In this document: piece by piece, positions 46,772 through 56,249 of the stretch
Position numbering within the stretch: the first letter of the stretch is position 1
Layout of the letters: each line of letters starts with the position of its first letter
Source: JAFGIN01 sp050301235
GTDB taxonomy: Bacteria > Fibrobacterota > Chitinivibrionia > Chitinivibrionales > Chitinispirillaceae
Length of the DNA: 64,000 nucleotides
Direction: 5' to 3'
Assembly: GCA_050301235.1 (NCBI GenBank)
Contig: JBNKZD010000144.1
Coordinates: forward strand, 9,785-73,784
Position numbers and translations under genes: made by a program
Notes under the pieces: generated by a model
The model's database searches: none
What the model was told of the DNA's origin: nothing
What the model saw: only the letters and a program-made list of their open reading frames with translations

Positions 46772-48235
46772 ATGAACACTCCTTCGACAGAAAAACAAAA
46801 AAAGGACACTTTTCGCCTTTTTTTAGCACAAACCGCACTTAAGCTAGGAACAATTGCTGGTGCATGGCGAGTTGCATTGCCGGCTATCGAGACAATAGCA
46901 CACTCTCTCACCCTGGCTAATCATAAAAGTGAAATTCAGGATGGTTCAAGACGGCAACGTGAAGATAAGTTTTATATGATTTTCAATGTTGTCAGACTGG
47001 CATTAAAAGCGTATGAGCGTGGATCTCCTGCAGTAAAAGATATTGTGTTGAACCTGTTTTTAAAAGAGTTTCTGGATCCATCCAATGCAGAGAAAAAGGA
47101 ACTTTTCTACGACAAATACGGAGTGAACCCTCCCGGTTTTATGACCATCTCCCCTGAAGGGACCTGCAATCTTCACTGTAAAGATTGTTACGCGGCTAGT
47201 GTCTCTACCGACCTGCCACGCTTGAACGCAGAAACTCTCACCAGAATTCTCCAAGACAAAAGAGAACAATGGGCTAGCTGGTTTACAGTAATTTCCGGCG
47301 GCGAACCATTTAAATGGCGTGATAATGGAAAAGATCTGATAGATATAGCTTCTGAAAATCGCAATCAATTCTTTATGGTCTATACAAACGGAACACTAAT
47401 CGATAAAACCGCCGCACAACGTATGGCAGATACTGGAAATATTGCTCCAGCGATTTCTGTTGAGGGTTTTGAACAGGAAACGGATGAACGCAGAGGTAAA
47501 GGAACTTACGGAAAAATTATTGATGCGTTCGAAAATCTTGAAAAGGCTGGTGTTCCTTTTGGAATCTCGATTACCGCAAATGCTTTAAATGTTAAAAATC
47601 TGTTCACCGACAAAATGGTTGACTTCTACTTTAAGAAGCATGGTGCTTTATTCGAGTGGGTATTTCAGTATATGCCAATTGGCCGGGGGGCTGATGTAGC
47701 ATCCCAGGTTCCCCCTGATGTGCGTAAAGAGATCTGGTTCAGGGAACAGGAACTTATCAGAAAAGAGCGTCTCCTTATAGCCGATTTCTGGAACGGCGGA
47801 CTATATTCATCCGGATGTATTGCAGGCGGAAGAGAAGATGGGTATTTATATGTCGACTGGGCGGGAAATATCTACCCTTGTGTTTTTATTCCTTACTGGA
47901 AAGACAATATTCATCAGATATACAGTCAAAACCGTTCTCTCAGTGATGCACTGTTTTCTGATCTTTTTACAGGTATTCGTCAATGGCAGAAAGAGTACAG
48001 TTTTAGAAAACCGATATCTGAAAAAGGTAATGAAATCCGCCCCTGCTTTTTCAGGGACCACCACGATACCGCACGAAACCACTTTTGTCAATGCAATGCC
48101 AATCCTGGCAACGAATCCGCAGCGGTATGCCTCAAAGATGATGAGTACCACAATGCAATGAGAAAGTATGATAAGGATTTCGCGAAACTGGTGGATCCGG
48201 TCTGGGATGATCTATATAAAGATAGTGGTGAATAG
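46772..48235 (+). CDS. Radical SAM/SPASM-domain protein
   Basis: The 487-residue protein has the radical SAM cluster in GTCNLHCKDCYAA (about 131-143), followed by VISGGEP and YTNGTLID. A Cys-rich SPASM-like region includes SSGCIAGGREDGYLYVDWAGNIYPCVF and a C-terminal CFFRD ... HFCQCNANPG ... AAVC. SPASM proteins bind extra Fe-S clusters and modify peptides or proteins. About 120 helical residues precede the cluster. No precursor-peptide gene is evident next to it. It is convergent with the ABC permease gene, 5 bp apart. Confidence 0.85.
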   Translation: MNTPSTEKQKKDTFRLFLAQTALKLGTIAGAWRVALPAIETIAHSLTLANHKSEIQDGSRRQREDKFYMIFNVVRLALKAYERGSPAVKDIVLNLFLKEFLDPSNAEKKELFYDKYGVNPPGFMTISPEGTCNLHCKDCYAASVSTDLPRLNAETLTRILQDKREQWASWFTVISGGEPFKWRDNGKDLIDIASENRNQFFMVYTNGTLIDKTAAQRMADTGNIAPAISVEGFEQETDERRGKGTYGKIIDAFENLEKAGVPFGISITANALNVKNLFTDKMVDFYFKKHGALFEWVFQYMPIGRGADVASQVPPDVRKEIWFREQELIRKERLLIADFWNGGLYSSGCIAGGREDGYLYVDWAGNIYPCVFIPYWKDNIHQIYSQNRSLSDALFSDLFTGIRQWQKEYSFRKPISEKGNEIRPCFFRDHHDTARNHFCQCNANPGNESAAVCLKDDEYHNAMRKYDKDFAKLVDPVWDDLYKDSGE

Positions 48236-48239
48236 TTCA

Positions 48240-49508
48240 CTACTCATATCGTAACGCTTCCACAGGATTCATCCGGCAGGCTTTAATCGCCGGATAGAGT
48301 CCAAACAGTACACCTATACTTACAATCAGAGTGACAATAAAAAGAAGATGAGAAAGCAGTATGGTAGGCTCTATTACCCCATCTGTCGATCGGTAGATTT
48401 CTTCCTTGAAAAGCAGTGGTGCTGATCCCAGAATGACACCAAACAATCCGCCAGTAATTGACAGTGTCACTGTTTCTGTAATAAACTGAACAAATATCTG
48501 ATAATTATCTGCACCCAGCGCTTTACGTGTACCAATTTCCCTTATTCGTTCAGAAATACTTGAAAGCATTACGTTCATAATACTCAACCCGCCAGCTGTT
48601 AAAGATAGCAGAGAAATAATACCCATAAGCAAACTGACATTGTTAAGCATGCTGGTTATCTGATCCAGCCACTCAGCGGTTCGATATTCGAAATCTTCAA
48701 CACCCCTGTGTTTTTCAATTAGTTTTGTCGCGACCCTGCTGGCATTCGCTTTGACATCCTGAGCAGAATTTAACTGAACCATAATTGTACCGGGGTCCGG
48801 ATCCGCTCCTGATATTCTGTCGATCATTGTCTGCAATGGAATAATTATCCCCTTTTTCAGGTGCCAGGGCTGATGATTTTCTTCCTTGAACCTGTAATAC
48901 CCAACAACTGTTAACTGAACACTTCGGACTGTCAGTGTAGTACCGTTAACTTCATCAATGGATTTTAATGCATATTTTTTCATCACTTTTTTAGCAACAT
49001 CTTCAGATATTACACAGTTTTTTGAGGCCATATCAAGATCATTCTGATCGATCCATCTGCCTTTTGCGATATAGATGTTATCGGTATCAAGAACCAGGCT
49101 TTGCATATTCAGTCCTCTGACTACACACAGCATCGATTCATTTTTAAAAGGTATATCGATATGTCGTGTTATGACAAGCGGGACATCTTTAACGAGTGTT
49201 GAATTTTCTTTCAGATAATCAGCATCTGAGAGTCGCAGGCCCCGGGATCTGCTCCAGGTAATTTTCTCTTCTAATGCAGGCTCGGCTTTTTTCCAGAACC
49301 ATACCGATCCAACCCATTTCACCATCTTCACATTTAAAAAAACATCTATGCCACCGATAAGTGTCAGCATGATCATTAGTGAAGCAACACCGAGCATCAC
49401 ACCGGTCATTGACAATATTGAACGCAGCAGGTGTGTCCCCATCTCGATAAGTGCCATCTTGAATCCGACTATAACAGAACGCACAAGTACTTTAATAAGA
49501 TTAACCAT
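48240..49508 (-). CDS. MacB-like ABC transporter permease
   Basis: The 422-residue protein has TM1 at about 22-50, a large MacB periplasmic core domain (about 55-285), then three TM helices with the FtsX signature (LTAGGLSIMNVMLSSISERIREIGTRKALGA). It is the last gene of an exporter operon with a second permease, an ATPase, an HlyD adaptor and a TolC-like protein. Together they form a MacAB-TolC-type tripartite pump. The substrate is unknown: macrolide, lipid or peptide. Confidence 0.88.
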   Translation of the reverse strand: MVNLIKVLVRSVIVGFKMALIEMGTHLLRSILSMTGVMLGVASLMIMLTLIGGIDVFLNVKMVKWVGSVWFWKKAEPALEEKITWSRSRGLRLSDADYLKENSTLVKDVPLVITRHIDIPFKNESMLCVVRGLNMQSLVLDTDNIYIAKGRWIDQNDLDMASKNCVISEDVAKKVMKKYALKSIDEVNGTTLTVRSVQLTVVGYYRFKEENHQPWHLKKGIIIPLQTMIDRISGADPDPGTIMVQLNSAQDVKANASRVATKLIEKHRGVEDFEYRTAEWLDQITSMLNNVSLLMGIISLLSLTAGGLSIMNVMLSSISERIREIGTRKALGADNYQIFVQFITETVTLSITGGLFGVILGSAPLLFKEEIYRSTDGVIEPTILLSHLLFIVTLIVSIGVLFGLYPAIKACRMNPVEALRYE

Positions 49509-49517
49509 TATGCATCC

Positions 49518-50744
49518 TTAAAACCGCAGTGCATCCGCAGGCCGTAGTAATGCAGCTTTGATTGCGGGCGCAAGACCACTGCTGATACCGGTCACTACAA
49601 TAAAGGTGATCGCAACAATATAATCTTCTGTTAAAAGCTGCGGATTAAAGGGAAACATTCCTTTTGGAAACATGGTCACCGATGCACCAAGGGCTAGTCC
49701 TGGTATCCCACCGACAAGGCATAACAGGATCGATTCGATGACAAACTGCACTAGCACATCATAATTATTTGCACCAAGGGCTTTCCGTACCCCGATCTCC
49801 CTGATCCTGTCCCCAATTGCCGCAAACATGATATTCATTATGCTGATACCACCGACAAACAGGGTGATCACTGCAATACATACCAGTATCACTTTCATTC
49901 CCGCTGAAGCAGATTTCATTTCACGGATCTTATCAGCATTCGATTCGACAATGAAATCCTCAACACCCCGATGCCATTCCAGAAGTTTTGCTGTAAATGC
50001 AGTCCTTGCTTCCCGCTCGAAACTACTATTTACAAGTTCAATTTCAAATGATTCGGGGTTTGTCTGTGATGACATGAATTTCTTTTTATAATACTCATAG
50101 GGCAAAAAGACCTGGTATCCCCGCCAGGAAAGTTGATCACCAGTTTCAATCTGTCCAATAATCCTGAAAGTAACTTTATTGATAACGATACTTTTTCCAA
50201 CAGCAGGTACATTGTTGCCAAACAGCCGTGACGAAACCCGTTTTCCGATAATACATACAGGTTCGCATTGATCAAGATTTTTTACACTGAAAGGCGGCAT
50301 AAATGCAGCTTCGATTTTGTAGGCACGGAGATATTGCTGATCAACAGCGTTAAGTGATGCACGCGTTGACTTCCCATTTGCAGATACCGGGCCCCAGGGA
50401 AGTTCATAGTGACGAAGATACGCCCTCACAAAGCTGAAACTCTTCTGTAAGTTTTCCGCATCAGCGGATTTAAGGCCTGGTGATTTATTAAAGCGCCTTT
50501 TTTCTGCGCTGTTTTCTGCGGGCTTCTGTTTTACCGTTAAAATATTCAGGCCCCCGATAACAGTCATTTTTTCTTTTATATCATTGTCAATAGCTCGAAT
50601 GAAAGAAATATTTGCAAGCAGTGAAACAGCACCAAGGAATATCCCGAATGATGTAATAAGCGATCGTGTTTTATTGGAAAAAATCTCGATAAAACACAGC
50701 TGGGTATTTACACTCAGCAATCGCAGGAGTCTCAGCAGCGACAC
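49518..50744 (-). CDS. MacB-like ABC transporter permease (second paralogue)
   Basis: The 408 residues have the same layout as its downstream neighbour: TM1 at about 25-45, a periplasmic core and a C-terminal FtsX domain (FVGGISIMNIMFAAIGDRIREIGVRKALGA). The two permeases are divergent in sequence, so they probably form a heterodimer rather than duplicate homodimers. The start abuts the stop of the ATPase gene by one base, indicating translational coupling. Confidence 0.87.
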   Translation of the reverse strand: MSLLRLLRLLSVNTQLCFIEIFSNKTRSLITSFGIFLGAVSLLANISFIRAIDNDIKEKMTVIGGLNILTVKQKPAENSAEKRRFNKSPGLKSADAENLQKSFSFVRAYLRHYELPWGPVSANGKSTRASLNAVDQQYLRAYKIEAAFMPPFSVKNLDQCEPVCIIGKRVSSRLFGNNVPAVGKSIVINKVTFRIIGQIETGDQLSWRGYQVFLPYEYYKKKFMSSQTNPESFEIELVNSSFEREARTAFTAKLLEWHRGVEDFIVESNADKIREMKSASAGMKVILVCIAVITLFVGGISIMNIMFAAIGDRIREIGVRKALGANNYDVLVQFVIESILLCLVGGIPGLALGASVTMFPKGMFPFNPQLLTEDYIVAITFIVVTGISSGLAPAIKAALLRPADALRF

Positions 50745-51428
50745 TTATACAATCCTTCCATCTACCAGATGAATGATTTTCTTTGCACGCAATGCAACAT
50801 CTTTTTCATGAGTGATCATTACAATGGTGTTACCCTCTTCATTGATTTTTGTCAAAATGTCGAGAATCTCCATCGATGTATGTGAATCGAGGTTTCCTGT
50901 AGGTTCATCAGCAAGAATAATCGATGGTTTCTTAACTAACGCACGGGCAATTGCGACCCTTTGTTTCTGGCCACCAGAAATCTCATTAGGCTTATGCTTT
51001 CTCCGATTCCACAAGCCAAGCCGGTTCAGTTCCTCTTCAACTCTTTTTTTACGCTCGGCTACCGGAATGTTTGCGTAAATCAATGGGAGTTCGACATTTC
51101 CGGCAACGGTGAGTTTTGGAAGGAGGTTAAAGTTCTGAAAAATAAACCCGATCTCTTTGCCTCGGATTTCAGCAAGTTTCAACTCTTTCATCGATGATGT
51201 ATTTACCCGGTTTAGAAAATACTCTCCTGAAGTAGGATTATCGAGACATCCCAGGATGTTCAGTAGAGTCGATTTCCCGGCGCCACTCTGACCCATAATG
51301 GCCGGGAATTCACCTTTACACACTGTAATATTGATATTGTCCAGAACGGGGATTGTCTGGGAACCAAGTGTATATTTTTTGCATAGATTGACGGTTTGCA
51401 GTACTGATGTTGATTGTGGTGTGTTCAT
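50745..51428 (-). CDS. ABC transporter ATP-binding protein (LolD/MacB type)
   Basis: The 227-residue protein has Walker A GQSGAGKST, Q-loop FIFQNFNLLP, signature SGGQKQRV, Walker B ILADEPTGNLD and a switch His in ITHEKD. Such short ATPases serve FtsX-type permeases and drive mechanotransmission without moving substrate through the membrane. The stop and the next gene's start are adjacent. Confidence 0.92.
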   Translation of the reverse strand: MNTPQSTSVLQTVNLCKKYTLGSQTIPVLDNINITVCKGEFPAIMGQSGAGKSTLLNILGCLDNPTSGEYFLNRVNTSSMKELKLAEIRGKEIGFIFQNFNLLPKLTVAGNVELPLIYANIPVAERKKRVEEELNRLGLWNRRKHKPNEISGGQKQRVAIARALVKKPSIILADEPTGNLDSHTSMEILDILTKINEEGNTIVMITHEKDVALRAKKIIHLVDGRIV

Positions 51429-51430
51429 AG

Positions 51431-52513
51431 TTACATCTTAGGAGATTCTTTCCGCTCAAACGGAACTACTACATCACCCTCTTTAAGCCCCGATTTAATT
51501 TCATAATACTTAAAATCGGTCTCACCAACTTTGATTTTAGTTCTAACCGGAGTTTCAATTCCCTGATCACTTTTACTCATCTTATTAACAAAATAGAGCG
51601 TATCATCTTTTTCCACATAGTTATAGGGAACCCCCAACACGCCTGGAATCTCTTTGATCGTAAAAACAACATTCACATTAATCCCTGGAGCGATACCCGG
51701 AATTAATGAATCGATCGATACACGAACTTCAAAGCCCGAAAGCTCATCATTCTGATTTTTACGGGCACTTAACGCAATGAATGTAACAGTTCCATTTGTT
51801 CGGGCGTTCTCATTAGCTTCCGGTTTAATTATAACAGGAGCACCCTTTTTGATATGGATATAGTCAACTTCACCAATTGTTGTTATCACTTCGAGATTAT
51901 TGATATCTGCAACAGTTGCGATCTCTGTTCCACTCTGAAAACCGGTTGTAGCTGACACCGCGATTTCGCCCTCTTCTACAGATAGTTTCGTTAAAACACC
52001 TGAGATTGGTGAAATGATAACCGTCTTACTCAATTGATCCTTTACATCAAGAAGTTCCAGTTTCTGACGAAGTAAATTTATTGAATCAAGCTGCTGCTTC
52101 ATATCAAGATCAAACACTTTTTTTGCTGACAAAGAACCACTGGTATGAAGTTCGGTTCCATCATTGAAATCACGCTGCGATTTTTTGAACTCTATCTGTG
52201 CTTCATGTACCGATAACTCAAGTTTCTGTTTCTGGGTATTGAGTCGGTAGGGATCTATATACAGTATCGTATCACCCTTATTGATCGATTGTCCCTCTTT
52301 AACATACACTTTTTCGATCTTACCACTTGCTTCAGATTTAATATCAACCTTATTTACCGAGTTCACTTCACCGCTTTGTGATACAACATCCCTAATGTCA
52401 ACTTTTTTAACCGTGAAAGTTTCAACAAACTTGGGTTTTTCGGACTTTTTTCCACTACATCCTGTCAGCAGAACTGTAATGATAACACTAACGGTAAGGA
52501 GTAACTTCTTCAT
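51431..52513 (-). CDS. HlyD/MacA-family periplasmic adaptor lipoprotein
   Basis: I start at 52513, giving MKKLLLTVSVIITVLLTGCSG with a lipobox (Cys 19); an upstream Met adds eight residues with no signal. The 360-residue adaptor has the split lipoyl domain (VNKVDIKSEASGKIEKVYVKEGQSINKGD and TVIISPISGVLTKLSVEEGEIA), a helical hairpin and beta-barrel domains. It links the MacB-like permeases with the TolC-like channel. It follows the channel gene by 16 bp. Confidence 0.9.
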   Translation of the reverse strand: MKKLLLTVSVIITVLLTGCSGKKSEKPKFVETFTVKKVDIRDVVSQSGEVNSVNKVDIKSEASGKIEKVYVKEGQSINKGDTILYIDPYRLNTQKQKLELSVHEAQIEFKKSQRDFNDGTELHTSGSLSAKKVFDLDMKQQLDSINLLRQKLELLDVKDQLSKTVIISPISGVLTKLSVEEGEIAVSATTGFQSGTEIATVADINNLEVITTIGEVDYIHIKKGAPVIIKPEANENARTNGTVTFIALSARKNQNDELSGFEVRVSIDSLIPGIAPGINVNVVFTIKEIPGVLGVPYNYVEKDDTLYFVNKMSKSDQGIETPVRTKIKVGETDFKYYEIKSGLKEGDVVVPFERKESPKM

Positions 52514-52529
52514 CACACATACCCCGATA

Positions 52530-53999
52530 TCAATCAATTAAAATATTAAATTTCTGAAACAGTGTACCGGTAAGTTCATCAACGATAACTTCCAGACGCT
52601 TCATCTCTATTTGTGACTTTAAATAATCAGTTTCACTTTTTATGAGTTTATCATTTGCATCAGAGAGCTCAATCCTGTCAATCGTTCCAAGTTCGTACTC
52701 TCTTTGAGCGATTTGAAGACGCTGTCGTGCAACAGCAACAATCTGTTTCATAAGTGCAAGACGACTTAACTCCTGTTTCCATGACATTCTGAGATTTCTG
52801 ATCTGGTTTTTCGCTTCAATACGGTACTGTTTTTCATTAATCTCGTTTTTCATGAATTCATACCGCGATTTTGCCTGAAGATCCAGATTTTTTTTAACTG
52901 GAATCGAATAAGAAAAAAGTAATCCGATCACTGCATTTGAAGAATACCCGTAATTGCCACTGAAAAAGTTATCACCCCTCTGATCCCTATAAATACTAGC
53001 ATTCAATCGAAGATCCGGGTAGATGTTGTGACGTATCTTTTCATGTTCAAGACAGAGCCGCTGAGTTATCTTCTGGTACACCTGAAGTTTGGGATCGAAT
53101 TGTTCAAATAACATGAACAGAGTGGAATCATCTGCCAGATCATCAACGTGCACATCACAACTGTCATTTACCCAAAGTGTATCTGGTGTTAAGGTAAGCT
53201 CTGAAGCGAGACGGCTGATAGAAATCTCCATCGCAATATTTGCATCAAGGACATTCTGTTGAGCCGTAAGCATGTCAAGATTCGCTTTAATCGAATCCAA
53301 AACTGTACCCTCACCAATTCTCATACGAGTTTTTTCGATCTGAAAAAGATCCTCTGCTCTACGCAATTCATTACGATAAATTGTCAGCAGTGATTTTTTT
53401 TCATACGCATCCCAGTAAAGCGATCTGATTTCAGAAAGTTCACTCAGTAAGGAATTCTTCCTCTCTAGAGACAACTGATTACTGTGAATTGCAGCAATAG
53501 TAATTGCATGATTCAGTTCTCCATACCTGAACGCATCCTTTAATAACGGCTGGGTGTAACTCAACGAATATGTGCTCTTATGTCCCAGAGAGCGGGAATG
53601 ATTGACATTTGTAACTGCTCCCTCCATCGCTCCCGTAATTTCACCACCCCCGGGCAGTTTTTGCTTTATCGCGATTTGGGAAGCCACTGAAGAAACAGGG
53701 TTTATTCTATAAATTTCCGTGTAAGCAGTTTTTGTGGTAGTATCAAAGCGGGTTATTGTATCATTTTGGGGAATACCAGTTGAAACAGTCGGTTCCATCG
53801 AAACGGTAACCACAGGAAGACGATCCTGGAGCAGAGAATGAATATCGAGAGAGTCGATGCTTCGATCCAGAGCAAGGATTTTGAAGCTGTTTTTTTTCTT
53901 TAGCGCAGTAAAAACCGCACTCGATTCTGTCAATTCATCAGCAGACACAATCCCTGCTGAAAAAGAAAGAAATAATATAATTAAGCGTTTTAACAACAT
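52530..53999 (-). CDS. TolC-family outer-membrane efflux protein
   Basis: The 489-residue protein has a signal peptide (LLKRLIILFLSFSAGIVSA); a Met four codons upstream is also possible. Two long helical repeats carry the TolC pattern (RRAEDLFQIEKTRMRIGEGTVLDSIKANLDMLTAQQNVL and QRLQIAQREYELGTIDRIELSDANDKLI, shown here only as landmarks near 230-265 and 435-465). It is the outer-membrane tunnel of the tripartite exporter and the first gene of the operon. The 215-bp upstream region should hold the operon promoter; no regulator is adjacent. Confidence 0.85.
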   Translation of the reverse strand: MLLKRLIILFLSFSAGIVSADELTESSAVFTALKKKNSFKILALDRSIDSLDIHSLLQDRLPVVTVSMEPTVSTGIPQNDTITRFDTTTKTAYTEIYRINPVSSVASQIAIKQKLPGGGEITGAMEGAVTNVNHSRSLGHKSTYSLSYTQPLLKDAFRYGELNHAITIAAIHSNQLSLERKNSLLSELSEIRSLYWDAYEKKSLLTIYRNELRRAEDLFQIEKTRMRIGEGTVLDSIKANLDMLTAQQNVLDANIAMEISISRLASELTLTPDTLWVNDSCDVHVDDLADDSTLFMLFEQFDPKLQVYQKITQRLCLEHEKIRHNIYPDLRLNASIYRDQRGDNFFSGNYGYSSNAVIGLLFSYSIPVKKNLDLQAKSRYEFMKNEINEKQYRIEAKNQIRNLRMSWKQELSRLALMKQIVAVARQRLQIAQREYELGTIDRIELSDANDKLIKSETDYLKSQIEMKRLEVIVDELTGTLFQKFNILID

Positions 54000-54225
54000 A
54001 ACGGGTTGCATTCACTAAATCGTTAAAAAATAAGGACTACTGGAGTAAAATACTCAAAAAATCGGCTTAAAGCATTATAATTTTTAGCAGTAGCCCTGTT
54101 ACATCTGCTTGAATTAATAACTTACGTAACAACAATACATTTATTTCACATTTGTAGATAATTTTATACGGGTAAGATTAACGAATATGCCTGAAACTAT
54201 ACTATTATAATTTCAGGCAAAAGTA

Positions 54226-56046
54226 CTATTGATTAGCAATACTATAGGCAGCAGCTGTTAAAGGAGATCGTTTGAGGATATCGCCACCGATCTGTATCTC
54301 TGCCCAGAGGTTTTGATTTCGGCCGATTACTGAACGAAGCGTATCGGAAGTTGTCCCTTCACCAAGTCGTGCAACAAAATTACCGTTTGAAACGGAAATC
54401 GCCTGGTTATTTGCAACATAAAATGTTTCAGTATACATCACTGTCCCCACGGTATCCCGGTCATATAACCTGATTGTCGCATCCAGAGAAACGGGATCTG
54501 GTGTCCCAAGAGGGTTTCCAGAATTGTCAAAAACTCTTGCTGTGATTGTAAGTTTTTGTGCATTGGGTTTAACCTGGTTAGCAACAAATGTTGCAGTGAT
54601 TGTTTTGTTACTGTTCATGATAATTGTTGCAGGGTTTTGAGATCCGGTGAGCGATCCCCCCCAGCTGACAAAACGATATCCCGAGGATGGTGTTGCGGTC
54701 AAGGTGACTGATGTACCCGATGGATACGTTCCGGAACTTGGGGATACCGATCCACCACTTGAAGAAGTAACTGATAGGGTATAATTAACCGGAATCAGTT
54801 CGAATGTGGCAGTGATAGTTTTATTGCTGTTCATCACAATTGTCGCCGGATTGGTTGAACCAGTCAAATCACCACTCCAGCTGACAAAACGATATCCAGA
54901 GGATGGCGTTGCGGTCAATGTGACTGATGTACCCGATGGATATGTTCCTGAACTGGGAGACACAGAACCACCACTTGAAGACGTAACTGAAAGGGTATAA
55001 TTAACCGGAATCAGTTCGAATGTGGCAGTGATAGTTTTATTGCTGTTCATTACAATTGTTGCCGGATTGGTGGACCCGGTCAGATCACCACTCCAGCTGA
55101 CAAAACGATATCCCGAGGACGGTCTTGCGGTCAATGTGACTGATGTACCCGATGGATATGTTCCGGAACTGGGAGATACAGAACCACCACTTGAAGATGT
55201 AACTGAAAGGGTATAATTAACCGGAATCAGTTCGAATGTGGCAGTGATAGTTTTATTGCTGTTCATTACAATTGTTGCCGGATTGGTGGACCCGGTCAGA
55301 TCACCACCCCAGCTGACGAAACGATATCCCGAGGATGGTGTTGCAGTCAGTGTGACTGATGTACCCGATGGATATGTTCCGGAACTGGGAGATACAGAAC
55401 CACCGCTTGAAGAAGTAACTGAAAGTGTGTAGTTTGGCGTTGATCCATCAGTCCAGGTAATATTATCGTACGTTGTATACTGATTCCACTGGCTGTAATA
55501 TCCATACCCAACCTTTCCAGACGGGTGATTAGCATCGGTGAATGTTCCCATTAAATTATTGTTGATGTAGCAACGGAATGTAGAACCTGAAGCGACAACT
55601 CTTAATGTAAAGGTTGTACCGATAGTGAAACCACTTGCTACCGTTGTACCTGTTCCATCGGGGTTGGTTGAATTAGGGATTGCTTTGATATAACTTCCCC
55701 ACTGGTCAGCAGGTCGTACGGTGACAAAAATAAAAGAAGTTGTTGAAGCGTAACGGAGTATCACACCTCCAAATTGACCATTCCATTGATCTGAAGTCAT
55801 GACTACTTCAAGGGTACCGTCATTGGTGCACGCGTAATTATTGATAAGCATGCCAACGCTATTACTACTCGCTGCAGGAGAGGCCACACCGCCGCCTTCT
55901 GTCCAGCTGCGAGCACCAGTACTTGTCCAGCCAGTGAGGACGTTATCGTTGTGATTGTCTGAGAATCCCTGAGCAAATACGGTAGTAAATGATACAAGAA
56001 TTAACGAGAAAAAAAGGGCTTTACCCGAAAATGATTTTTTGTGCAT
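54226..56046 (-). CDS. Secreted InlB-repeat surface protein
   Basis: The 606-residue protein has a signal peptide (GKALFFSLILVSFTTVFAQG). A jelly-roll/LamG-like domain covers about 28-205 (GVILRYASTTSFIFVTVRP, FRCYINNNLMGTFTD). Four tandem 72-residue modules follow, each with NYTLSVTSSSGGSVSPSSG, SGYRFVSWxGxLTG and NSNKTITATF (divergent InlB B-repeat type). A C-terminal domain of about 105 residues (LDATIRLYDRD, SPLTAAAYSIAN) resembles the tail of secreted carbohydrate-active or spike proteins. It probably acts at the cell surface; the binding partner is unknown. Confidence 0.85.
   Translation of the reverse strand: MHKKSFSGKALFFSLILVSFTTVFAQGFSDNHNDNVLTGWTSTGARSWTEGGGVASPAASSNSVGMLINNYACTNDGTLEVVMTSDQWNGQFGGVILRYASTTSFIFVTVRPADQWGSYIKAIPNSTNPDGTGTTVASGFTIGTTFTLRVVASGSTFRCYINNNLMGTFTDANHPSGKVGYGYYSQWNQYTTYDNITWTDGSTPNYTLSVTSSSGGSVSPSSGTYPSGTSVTLTATPSSGYRFVSWGGDLTGSTNPATIVMNSNKTITATFELIPVNYTLSVTSSSGGSVSPSSGTYPSGTSVTLTARPSSGYRFVSWSGDLTGSTNPATIVMNSNKTITATFELIPVNYTLSVTSSSGGSVSPSSGTYPSGTSVTLTATPSSGYRFVSWSGDLTGSTNPATIVMNSNKTITATFELIPVNYTLSVTSSSGGSVSPSSGTYPSGTSVTLTATPSSGYRFVSWGGSLTGSQNPATIIMNSNKTITATFVANQVKPNAQKLTITARVFDNSGNPLGTPDPVSLDATIRLYDRDTVGTVMYTETFYVANNQAISVSNGNFVARLGEGTTSDTLRSVIGRNQNLWAEIQIGGDILKRSPLTAAAYSIANQ
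54580..55437 (-). repeat. Four near-identical 216-bp tandem repeats inside the InlB-repeat gene
   Basis: The DNA period is 216 bp, an exact multiple of three, with equivalent positions at 54806, 55022 and 55238. The copies differ at few positions, many of them synonymous, and the last copy toward the C-terminus is the most divergent. Low divergence at synonymous sites indicates recent duplication or gene conversion, so copy number may vary. Confidence 0.85.
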
Positions 56047-56249
56047 GATGATTCCTTAAAAGTTTTTACTATTCTATATTGAAAGCATTTGACAATATAG
56101 TTGAAGCGTTCGGTTATTGTCAATATCTAAAAACAACATTTTTTCAATTATTCTGATAATTATAAACAACTGGTCAGGGGAAAACCCAACACTATTTAAT
56201 TGTTGCAACATCAATTGTGTATGAAGAACGTTAACACTCCCATTGTTTT

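Noticed and set aside
54806..55432. Three identical-looking 64-codon plus-strand frames
   Set aside because: They are antisense shadows of the InlB-type repeats, one per 216-bp period, without ribosome sites.
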